DNA of 9,918 nt, taken from assembly GCA_022563775.1 (NCBI GenBank), contig JADFMS010000049.1, positions 1 to 9,918 on the forward strand, written 5' to 3'. The stretch comes from Fidelibacterota bacterium. GTDB taxonomy: Bacteria > Marinisomatota > SORT01. Positions 1 to 5,128 of the stretch are shown one piece after another. The position numbers and the translations under genes are program-made. The number at the start of each line of letters is the position of its first letter. The first letter of the stretch is position 1. Under the pieces are notes generated by a model, which did not search any database, had not been told where the DNA came from, and saw nothing but the letters and a program-made list of their open reading frames with translations.

Positions 1-68
1 GCATCTACTTCTACCGCCTCCAAGCAGGCGATTTCGTCCAGACGAGGAAGATGGTGTTGTTGAAGTAG
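1..68 (+). CDS. C-terminal end of a T9SS type A sorting-domain protein (partial)
   Basis: The frame that is open from the left edge encodes a 21-residue tail and stops at TAG 66-68. The tail reads IYFYRLQAGDF followed by VQTRKMVLLK, which matches the end of the type IX secretion C-terminal sorting signal: an aromatic-rich strand (YFYRL), an AGDF turn, a strand rich in Q/T/K and a basic last residue. In the family this domain directs export of large surface or secreted proteins through the outer membrane and is then removed. Everything upstream, including the functional part, lies outside the window, so the cargo is unknown. A decayed copy of the same tail occurs at 931-981. The next gene on this strand starts about 370 nt later, so they are probably not co-transcribed. 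Confidence 0.85.
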   Translation, partial: IYFYRLQAGDFVQTRKMVLLK

Positions 69-202
69 TTAAGCCATTCGAACTGACTTCATCTCCTGTT
101 AATCGAGCGGAATAGCTCAAGTTAAGTCTTCTATTTATCCGAATTAGCTTCTCAAAATCAATTTTAGTATCTTGTCTCCCTACCCTCCTTCTCCTACCTT
201 AC

Positions 203-223
203 CCTTAAAATATCATTTTAAGG
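203..223. other. Perfect AT-rich hairpin, possible transcript end of the T9SS gene
   Basis: CCTTAAAAT (203-211) and ATTTTAAGG (215-223) are perfect reverse complements separated by ATC, giving a 9-bp stem. It lies 135 nt downstream of the T9SS stop codon. There is no trailing T-run, so a classical intrinsic terminator is not supported; a 3'-end-stabilising structure or a protein-binding palindrome is equally possible. Confidence 0.4.
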
Positions 224-262
224 ATTGAGGCAGCATCACAAGCTAAAGGAAAAAAGAAATGG

Positions 263-321
263 GGGTATACCCACCTTTTGATTTGGGTGAGCGTTCATAT
301 CGGGCTATGTATTTGAACCCA
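263..321. repeat. Dispersed 56-bp repeat, copy 1
   Basis: Ungapped copy of an element found three times in this window (also 982-1040 and 1764-1822, same orientation). By eye the 56-nt core from 266 matches copy 3 at about 38 positions and copy 2 at about 37. It begins with the perfect palindrome GGGTATACCC (263-272), which overlaps a second possible stem (CACC 272-275 with GGTG 286-289), followed by a weak CATA/TATG stem. It is the most diverged copy at its right end. Confidence 0.75.
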
Positions 322-436
322 CCCTTTTCACTAAAGACCATACAATGGTTTCAAAATCGCCTTGTTACTATTGATAGTGTAAAATTTAGTAGTTATCTTC
401 CTGATAGGCTATTTGATTAATAATTTTGGAGTGCTC

Positions 437-841
437 ATGAATTTAAAACCAATGTTCTCAAAGAAAGTCAAATTTTCAAAGGGTACGATCATCATGAAAG
501 AAGGCGATAAAGGGGGTCCATTCTATATCCTTCTTGAAGGAAAATGTGAAATCCTTAAACGTGATTTTCCGCTTACAACAATTAGCAAAAAGGGAATCAT
601 CTTTGGAGAGATGAGCTTGATACTGAACATACCACGCACAGCGACCGTAATAGCGTATTCGGATGTAGAAGCGTATGAAGTCGACATCAATTTTGATGAT
701 ATATTTAACCATTACCCGAAGACAACTAAGAGCATAATGCGCACCCTTGCCAAACGTGTTGTTAATCAGAATGACGTTATTTATGGTTATATTGTTGATG
801 AGGAGATGGTGGAGTTTGATGAGAACGACAAGGAAGAGTAA
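437..841 (+). CDS. Stand-alone cyclic-nucleotide-binding (Crp-type sensor) domain protein
   Basis: A 134-residue protein consisting of almost nothing but a cNMP-binding beta-roll. Residues 12-47 carry the early strands with EGD (22-24) and the FYILLEG turn (29-35). The phosphate-binding cassette is GEMSLILNIPRTATV (57-71), keeping the Glu and the Arg-Thr that contact the nucleotide phosphate and ribose, so ligand binding is likely. A helical stretch follows (about 92-115) and then an acidic tail (DEEMVEFDENDKEE). There is no helix-turn-helix, so it is not a Crp/Fnr transcription factor; it is probably a cytoplasmic sensor module acting on a partner. I chose ATG 437 because GGAG (428-431) lies 5 nt upstream; an in-frame TTG at 413 has no comparable ribosome site. 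Partner and ligand (cAMP, cGMP or other) cannot be told. Confidence 0.85.
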   Translation: MNLKPMFSKKVKFSKGTIIMKEGDKGGPFYILLEGKCEILKRDFPLTTISKKGIIFGEMSLILNIPRTATVIAYSDVEAYEVDINFDDIFNHYPKTTKSIMRTLAKRVVNQNDVIYGYIVDEEMVEFDENDKEE

Positions 842-930
842 CTGTTTTAGAGTTGATGTCTAAAGCTCCATTTCATGGCAATTTGTAATAATTATAATTT
901 GAGGCTTTCAAACTAAAGTAAATCAAGCTT

Positions 931-981
931 TGCTCATCGCCGGCGATTTCCCGGATCAGGAAGATAGTGTAGCTGAAATAA
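931..981 (+). pseudogene. Decayed remnant of a T9SS C-terminal sorting signal
   Basis: This segment aligns with the intact tail at 20-68. GGCGATTTC (942-950) equals 27-35, and AGGAAGAT (958-965) equals 45-52. The distance between these blocks is 2 nt shorter here, breaking the frame. After the gap the original frame reads K-I-V-stop-L-K-stop: a TTG codon has become TAG (970-972), and the terminal stop TAA (979-981) falls where the intact copy has TAG. So the remnant carries both a frameshift and a nonsense change and cannot encode a working signal. No upstream part of a large gene is recognisable, so only the very 3' end survives. Confidence 0.6.
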
Positions 982-1040
982 GTGTATACCCACCTGTTGA
1001 TTGGAGTGGGTTTGTATATCCTCATACGTACATTAATCGC
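982..1040. repeat. Dispersed 56-bp repeat, copy 2
   Basis: The 56-nt core (985-1040) matches copy 3 at about 43 of 56 positions without gaps. It starts right after the stop of the decayed T9SS tail. CCCAC (989-993) and GTGGG (1006-1010) form a perfect 5-bp stem; the right-hand stem is weak (GTAT/ATAC). It lies about 719 nt after copy 1. Confidence 0.75.
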
Positions 1041-1152
1041 AACATACGACTCAGGAATAAATAGGTGTCGAAAAACTTCCTAAAACCTATGTTCTAATTA
1101 ATCTATTTCAACAATTTATGAATCAAATATGTACAGGTATATTCAAAGAGAA

Positions 1153-1596
1153 TTATTGTCGAATAAACTCAGCTACTTCAAAAGTTGTGTAACCATCTAT
1201 GATCTCACTGCTTGTTGTAGTAAGCTTATTACCCGATATAGAGTAATAGGATATCTCATCCGGTTTACCCGGCTCTTTAGTCGTTATTTTATTTCCAGTA
1301 ACCGACCATGTTCCCGAACTACTTTCTGCTTTACCAAGGTAAACGAAATCTATAGTCCATGTGTTATCATCTTTTATGGTAAGGGTAAAACTGAAGTCAC
1401 TGCCGAGGTCAGTCACGTTCGAAGAATCAGGGTCTGTTAGAGACCCATAAAAAGTGGTGCTTATATCAAGCTTCCAATTACCTATCAATTGTTTACCTCC
1501 CGGGCCTGTAGGATCGTCATCATCGCTAAATGCAGAAAACATTAATAATGTCAGTGATAGCATCAAAATGAGTTTTAGAACTGTTGGTTTATTCAT
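1153..1596 (-). CDS. Lipocalin-like exported protein with an altered lipobox
   Basis: A 147-residue protein with a signal peptide: basic start (MNKPTVLK), hydrophobic core LILMLSLTLLMF (9-20), then SAFS and an Asp run (25-28). The mature part begins with a low-complexity linker (DPTGPGGKQ) and a GNWKL motif (39-43), the GxW signature of lipocalin-fold proteins, followed by alternating strands typical of small lipocalin-like domains (FTLTIKDDNTWTI, GTWSVTGNKI, SYYSISGNKLT). In close relatives the signal peptide would end in a lipobox Cys, but residue 23 is Phe (TTT), so lipid anchoring is not expected; signal peptidase I cleavage near AFS is possible. It probably resides in the periplasm or outside the cell. 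The start is ATG 1596, with GAGGG about 11 nt upstream, slightly far. The ligand is unknown. Confidence 0.75.
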   Translation of the reverse strand: MNKPTVLKLILMLSLTLLMFSAFSDDDDPTGPGGKQLIGNWKLDISTTFYGSLTDPDSSNVTDLGSDFSFTLTIKDDNTWTIDFVYLGKAESSSGTWSVTGNKITTKEPGKPDEISYYSISGNKLTTTSSEIIDGYTTFEVAEFIRQ

Positions 1597-1763
1597 CGTA
1601 AATTCATCCCTCTATTTAATCATTTATTCAAGAACATTGACATTTATTATAATAATGAGGCAAATCAACTTAATAAATTAGATGCTTTTTCAAAGGAGTT
1701 TCATTATTAATGTAGAATCACTCTTGAACTCAAACAAGAACTAATTTGATAATGTTAAGAATG

Positions 1764-1822
1764 GGGCATACCCACCTGATGATTGGGGCGGGCTTCTATA
1801 TGCGGATACGCATATTAACCGT
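1764..1822. repeat. Dispersed 56-bp repeat, copy 3, abutting the tRNA
   Basis: This copy (core 1767-1822) has the best-preserved structure. CCCACC (1771-1776) faces GGCGGG (1787-1792) with one mismatch, and ATATGCG (1798-1804) and CGCATAT (1809-1815) form a perfect 7-bp stem with a GATA loop. It ends 2 nt from the 3' end of the tRNA (1825). It lies about 782 nt after copy 2. On the tRNA strand it would form the first structure in the 3' trailer, but it has no T-run, so it is not a standard terminator. Confidence 0.75.
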
Positions 1823-1824
1823 TG

Positions 1825-1898
1825 TAGCGGGGGGCAGACTCGAACTGCCGACCTACGGGTTATGAGTCCGTCGCTCTCGCCAACTGAGCTACCCCGCC
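1825..1898 (-). tRNA. tRNA with CAU anticodon, probably elongator tRNA-Met
   Basis: The 74-nt sequence folds as a full cloverleaf. The acceptor stem GGCGGGG pairs with CCCCGCT (G1-U72 wobble), followed by U8 A9, D-stem GCTC/GAGC, anticodon stem ACGGA/CCCGT with one A-C mismatch next to the loop, loop CTCATAA with anticodon CAU, a 5-nt variable loop AGGTC, T-stem GGCAG/CTGCC and T-loop TTCGAGT. A73 is the discriminator and CCA is not encoded. The 1-72 base pair argues against initiator tRNA only weakly. A tRNA-Ile whose CAU is modified to lysidine is the main alternative; the acceptor and D-arm sequence look more like elongator Met. No other stable RNA lies beside it. Confidence 0.92.
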
Positions 1899-1911
1899 AT
1901 AATTCCGAATC

Positions 1912-1940
1912 GGTATAATTTAATACCTTTAAAATTGTAA
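1912..1940 (-). promoter_or_regulatory. Candidate tRNA promoter
   Basis: Read on the minus strand, TTACAA (1940-1935) and TATACC (1917-1912) are separated by 17 nt and sit 14 nt upstream of the mature tRNA 5' end. That would place the start site about 6-7 nt before the tRNA. The hexamers match the sigma-70 type consensus only 3/6 and 4/6, in an AT-rich context where chance matches are common. Confidence 0.3.
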
Positions 1941-2057
1941 TCCATAATTATTTTTATTGGAAGTAGCGATAAGAAAAACTTCCTTTATGTTCTATTTCAC
2001 TAAATAATAAAAGTTCTCTGATTTATTCAGAATTGAGACAACGTAAGTATACAATCA

Positions 2058-2165
2058 TGTCATTTCGAGGAGTCCGTCAGCTGACGGACTACGAATTAAT
2101 CTCAATCTAATTCAAATACTATACGAGATTGCCACGTCGCAGAGATGCTGCTCCTCGCGATGACA
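2058..2165. repeat. MITE-like palindromic element, copy A
   Basis: This is a 108-bp element with inverted ends: TGTCATTTCGAGGAG (2058-2072) against CTCCTCGCGATGACA (2151-2165), matching at 13 of 15 positions. Inside lie a perfect 20-bp palindrome (2071-2090, arms AGTCCGTCAG and its complement), a pair AATCTC (2098-2103)/GAGATT (2125-2130), and a small hairpin GCAG/CTGC (2139-2151). It shares ends and core with 2339-2440. Elements whose ends read like TGTCATTGCGAGGAG are a widespread class of non-coding palindromic repeats in many bacterial phyla. No transposase is encoded. Confidence 0.75.
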
Positions 2166-2245
2166 GCAACGTGCAAGTCAGAGGGCTTGTTGCCTAAAAC
2201 TCCTTCGAAGCTCCGCCGCATTCATTGGAAAACCACCCCTTTTGT

Positions 2246-2267
2246 CCCCTCCTTAGATAAGGAGGGG
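2246..2267. other. Strong G+C hairpin
   Basis: CCCCTCCTT (2246-2254) and AAGGAGGGG (2259-2267) form a perfect 9-bp stem with a 4-nt AGAT loop. On the plus strand it is followed by AACTTTTCGC, a poor U-tract, and no plus-strand gene lies upstream within range; on the minus strand it is followed by ACAAAAGG. It is therefore more likely part of an intergenic repeat than a functional terminator. Confidence 0.45.
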
Positions 2268-2338
2268 AACTTTTCGCATCACGGATGCAATATGTGGCAG
2301 TCAGGATGAATGCTATTTCGCATATACATATTAAACTT

Positions 2339-2440
2339 AGTCTTTGCGAGACCTGATTTATCAGGTCGTGGCAATCTCAGTCTAATCCGATCGCAATTAT
2401 GAGACTGCCGCGTCCGGCTGAAGCCGAACTCGCAGAGACA
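2339..2440. repeat. MITE-like palindromic element, copy B
   Basis: This is a 102-bp element with ends AGTCTTTGCGAG (2339-2350) and CTCGCAGAGACA (2429-2440), inverted at 10 of 12 positions. The left cap is the perfect hairpin ACCTGA-TTTA-TCAGGT (2351-2366). GGCAATCTC and GAGACTGCC pair at 8 of 9. The right cap is the hairpin CGGCT-GA-AGCCG. The core AATCTCAGTCTAATCC matches AATCTCAATCTAATTC of copy A, and the right arms share the pattern GAGA-TGCC-CGTC, a hairpin, then CTCGC. It has the same orientation as copy A, 281 nt away. Confidence 0.75.
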
Positions 2441-2492
2441 GTTTATTTCATTTTGCATGCTACAAGATGATCAAATTGTCGGACTCGATAAG

Positions 2493-4142
2493 TTAAGCCT
2501 TGTTCCCAGAATTGAATATCTTATTCAGAATATTTATAATTTCTTCAACATTGAAAGGCTTTTTTAAAAAACCATATGCCTGACTGATCAGTTCCATATG
2601 TTTATCTACAGTTACATAACCTGACATAAATACAAACTTCGTATCTCCAAGCCTGTCTCGAACGGATTTAAATATTTCAAAACCATCAATATCGGGCAGT
2701 TTTATATCGCTGATAATAAGTCCGTATTTATTCTTCTCGATCAGATCTAACCCCTCTTTACCCGTTGAAGCACTGTCAACTTTTAGGTTTTCCCCTCGTA
2801 TAATCTCAGCTATCATCGAGAGCACCGGCTCGCTGTCATCAATGATCAATACCTTTCTTTCTATCGGCTTTTCCCCACCAGCCGATTTCTTTATATCGAC
2901 AATTTCAATCCCTCCTGCATAATCCATAGTTTTGACACTTTCAAGATCCATCATTTTTTCAACCAGACCTGAAATTTTTTCTATCTGTTCGGGGATTCTA
3001 TCTAAAAGATGAATATTTTCCTTCCAATCACCCTTCGCCATATCGGATATTATTGTCAACGCTTGTAAGGGCTGGCTAATTTCATGCGCAACCGCTGCTG
3101 CTATCTTTAGAGTAGATTCATTCCTCTCCTTTTCCAATGTTTTTTCCTGAAGCTCCATTCTTTCCATGAATCTTCCAATCCTACCTGAAACAGCGGTGAT
3201 AAGATCGATTTCCTCTTTTGTTGCCTTACTATCATCGCGGTAACCCACATCAATAGAACCTATTCTGACCCCACCTACTCTAATTTCGCCGGAAATAAAT
3301 GAAGAATCGTTTTTATTATTTTCATTAAGAGTATGTTCGGTGTCCTTTGCCCGAATCCTGACCCAGGCTTTTTCGGGAGAACGCAGCGCGCCCAGAACAA
3401 TCTCTTCAATTCTATCCAGAGCGTTAGACAGGTCCTCACTTCCTTCAATTACCCTATCTATGGCATAAAGCGACGTTAATTCCTTAACCCTGTCTCGCAG
3501 TGTTTCTGAAAGTCGTATATTCTCATCTTCGGCTATTTTCCTTTTTGTAATATCTTCGCTTGTTCCCAGTATACCGATGATATTACCCCGTTTATCGTAA
3601 AGAGGCATTCGATTGGTATCTATCCAAATCTCTTCTCCGCTCTCCGTGATTTCTTTTTGGTTAGAATGGATTTCAGGAATTCCGGTTTCAAGAACGCGTT
3701 TATCACTTTCTTGAAAAATTTTAACATCTTTTGGGTTTGTAAATATTTCATATTCGGTTTTGCCAACTACTTGCGAAGGGGATTTTAATCCGACCTCCTC
3801 CGCAAACGATTGATTACAACCCATGAAAACCAAATCCCTGTTTTTCCAAAAAATAAGTTGCGGTATATGATTGATTATGTTCTGAAGATTTTCAATTTCG
3901 TTAAAATTATCATGAGGATGCTCTATTATACCGGGATTGTAAAATTGACTATAAAGACCTATAGCAATCAGTAATGCAGCAATTGGCAATCTCAATAACA
4001 GGTCGTCCGTTTGAGGATTAAATATTTCTGATAATAATGAACCTTCACTAAAAATAATTGCGTCAATTACGGAATCAATAAGCCAAAATGCTACTGCCAT
4101 AGCGGACCAGAAACCTATATTATTAATGGATTTAATCTTCAT
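2493..4142 (-). CDS. Membrane PAS-GAF protein with an H-box and receiver domain but no ATPase domain
   Basis: A 549-residue signalling protein. Two N-terminal membrane segments (about 9-31 and 50-67) are followed by a PAS domain (about 84-200, with WKNRDLVFMGCNQSF and ending GTSEDITKRK), a coiled link, a GAF-like domain (about 215-330) and a dimerisation/phosphoacceptor helix pair (about 337-402) with the H-box VAHEISQPLQAL, His353. After only about 27 linker residues a complete receiver domain begins (429-545): acidic pair D435/D436, phosphoacceptor D479 in SDIKLPDIDGFE, S507 and K528 before Pro. The N, G1 and G2 boxes of a HATPase domain are absent, so it cannot phosphorylate itself in the usual way; it may relay phosphate from another kinase or be a degenerate hybrid kinase. 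The start is ATG 4142, without a clear ribosome site; an inverted repeat lies 41-70 nt upstream. The gene is monocistronic as far as visible. Confidence 0.9.
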   Translation of the reverse strand: MKIKSINNIGFWSAMAVAFWLIDSVIDAIIFSEGSLLSEIFNPQTDDLLLRLPIAALLIAIGLYSQFYNPGIIEHPHDNFNEIENLQNIINHIPQLIFWKNRDLVFMGCNQSFAEEVGLKSPSQVVGKTEYEIFTNPKDVKIFQESDKRVLETGIPEIHSNQKEITESGEEIWIDTNRMPLYDKRGNIIGILGTSEDITKRKIAEDENIRLSETLRDRVKELTSLYAIDRVIEGSEDLSNALDRIEEIVLGALRSPEKAWVRIRAKDTEHTLNENNKNDSSFISGEIRVGGVRIGSIDVGYRDDSKATKEEIDLITAVSGRIGRFMERMELQEKTLEKERNESTLKIAAAVAHEISQPLQALTIISDMAKGDWKENIHLLDRIPEQIEKISGLVEKMMDLESVKTMDYAGGIEIVDIKKSAGGEKPIERKVLIIDDSEPVLSMIAEIIRGENLKVDSASTGKEGLDLIEKNKYGLIISDIKLPDIDGFEIFKSVRDRLGDTKFVFMSGYVTVDKHMELISQAYGFLKKPFNVEEIINILNKIFNSGNKA

Positions 4143-4182
4143 AATCGGAAATTAAGAAATATGCTCCCGGATTTAGTGATAG

Positions 4183-4211
4183 ATAACACTTTTAGCGCCA
4201 TTATGTGTTAT
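4183..4211. promoter_or_regulatory. Inverted repeat upstream of the sensor gene, possible operator
   Basis: ATAACAC (4183-4189) and GTGTTAT (4205-4211) are perfect reverse complements with a 15-nt spacer. They lie 41-70 nt upstream of the sensor start codon and about 80 nt downstream of the FAD-subunit stop. The position fits a dimeric regulator site, but the sequence is AT-rich and the arms are short, so chance is a real alternative. It has no T-run and does not look like a terminator for the operon. Confidence 0.3.
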
Positions 4212-4288
4212 ACATCAAATTTAGATTATTAGTGAGAAAAAATTTTAAGTTATTGTTATTATTTATCTTAAACCACTATTTATCAGAC

Positions 4289-5128
4289 TTAGTTCAATAA
4301 TTCTGCAAGTAAGCGTTTTACCATCAATCGCCTGTAATCAGCGCTGCCGCGAACATCTGAGATAGGCGAACACTCACTTACGGCTATTTTTGCAGCTTTT
4401 TCTATCAGTTCTGGCGATCTGCTGTTTCCCTCCAGGATTTTTTCAGCTTTGTACGCTCTGATCACCGTTGGAGCAACTGCCCCCAATGCTATCCGCAGAT
4501 CTTTGAATTTGTCTTTATTAGAGTTATAAATCACGGCAAGTGACACTATCGCAATTGCCATCGATTCTCGTTGGCCGAGTTTATAAAATCTGCCGGATGT
4601 TGATGATGAAAGCGCACCGAATGAAATTTCGCTTAGTATTTCATCTGATTTTAATACCGTTTTACCTGGTCCCTTAAAGAATTTATCTACATCTACACTC
4701 CTAATTCCCTTTGCTGATTCAAGTTTTAGTTTAGCTCCGAGAGCATACAGCGGTGGGATTAAATCCCCTGCAGGCGATGCGTTACATATATTTCCGCCGA
4801 TCGTCGAACGATTTCTTAACTGAACTGCAGCAAAACTATCAGCCGATTGAGCCAAAAGAGGTACATGCAGAGCTAATAATTTCGATTCGAGAAGCTCTGT
4901 AACCGTTGTAAGAGAGCCGATTCTGATAACATTATCATTTTTTGTTATCCCCCTAAGAGACTTTATTCTCTTTACGTCCACGATCATTCCCGTCTTGAGT
5001 CCAAAATGCTCTATCTTGACTAAAAGATCGCTCCCGCCGGCAAGTAGTTGACCATTATTTTTTTTAAACGCAGGTTGAGCGACTAATTCCAACAATTCTA
5101 TCTTATCCATAGGCTTGATATAGATCAT
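4289..5128 (-). CDS. FAD-binding subunit of a xanthine-dehydrogenase-type molybdenum hydroxylase
   Basis: A 279-residue protein, normal length for the separate FAD (medium) subunit of the XDH/CO-dehydrogenase family. It binds FAD and passes electrons from the 2Fe-2S subunit to an acceptor. The pyrophosphate-binding motifs are clear: LLAGGSDLL (28-36) and TIGGNICNASPAGD (109-122). The C-terminal part has FYKLGQRESMAIAIVS (181-196) and SDVRGSADYRR (257-267), typical of the family. I start it at ATG 5128, which overlaps the TGA of the 2Fe-2S gene as ATGA, with GGAGAAGAGG just upstream; a longer in-frame reading to 5191 would add 21 residues that merely overlap the previous gene. It is the last gene of the operon. 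The substrate (xanthine, urate-related or another heterocycle) is set by the molybdenum subunit, which is not in the window. Confidence 0.93.
   Translation of the reverse strand: MIYIKPMDKIELLELVAQPAFKKNNGQLLAGGSDLLVKIEHFGLKTGMIVDVKRIKSLRGITKNDNVIRIGSLTTVTELLESKLLALHVPLLAQSADSFAAVQLRNRSTIGGNICNASPAGDLIPPLYALGAKLKLESAKGIRSVDVDKFFKGPGKTVLKSDEILSEISFGALSSSTSGRFYKLGQRESMAIAIVSLAVIYNSNKDKFKDLRIALGAVAPTVIRAYKAEKILEGNSRSPELIEKAAKIAVSECSPISDVRGSADYRRLMVKRLLAELLN

Larger units (their letters stand above)
69..436. other. Gene-free stretch between the T9SS tail and the cNMP-binding gene
   Basis: No convincing coding region is visible. The stretch contains a perfect 9-bp hairpin (203-223) and copy 1 of the 56-bp repeat (263-321). 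A pyrimidine-rich run lies around 177-206. The last 100 nt before the cNMP gene are AT-rich and should contain its promoter, but I could not pick a convincing -35/-10 pair. Confidence 0.6.
842..1152. other. Gene-free stretch between convergent genes
   Basis: This stretch separates the 3' ends of the cNMP-binding gene (+) and the lipocalin-like gene (-). It contains a decayed T9SS tail (931-981) directly joined to copy 2 of the 56-bp repeat (982-1040). I see no credible open frame and no clear rho-independent terminator for either gene. Confidence 0.6.
1899..2492. other. Repeat-dense intergenic region between the sensor gene and the tRNA
   Basis: No gene is supported in this 594-nt stretch. 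It contains the tRNA promoter region, two members of a palindromic MITE-like family (2058-2165 and 2339-2440), a strong G+C-rich hairpin (2246-2267), a small GCATC/GATGC hairpin (2276-2288) and a possible degenerate end of the 56-bp repeat (2313-2334). Short open frames here carry no ribosome site or recognisable protein pattern. Confidence 0.65.

Noticed and set aside
1129..1440. Plus-strand open frame of 103 codons
   Set aside because: It lies antisense within the lipocalin-like gene, has no family-like pattern, and its start lacks a ribosome site.
1600..1700. TATAAT-like box upstream of the lipocalin gene as its promoter
   Set aside because: The nearest TTGATT-like -35 is only 11 nt away from it, too close, and the region is so AT-rich that matches are expected by chance.
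263..1822. Integron-like cassette array, because one small gene lies between each pair of same-orientation repeats
   Set aside because: The repeats lack paired RYYYAAC/GTTRRRY core sites, the genes differ in orientation, and no integrase is present.
263..1822. CRISPR array suggested by three direct repeats
   Set aside because: Spacing is 0.7-0.8 kb with genes between, repeats are divergent, and there are no short unique spacers or cas genes.
1825..1898. Initiator tRNA-Met
   Set aside because: The acceptor begins with a G-U pair and the anticodon stem lacks the three consecutive G-C pairs typical of initiators; elongator Met (or lysidine-type Ile) fits better.
2246..2267. Intrinsic terminator
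   Set aside because: The stem is strong but neither strand has a proper T-run after it, and no gene ends at a suitable distance on the plus strand.
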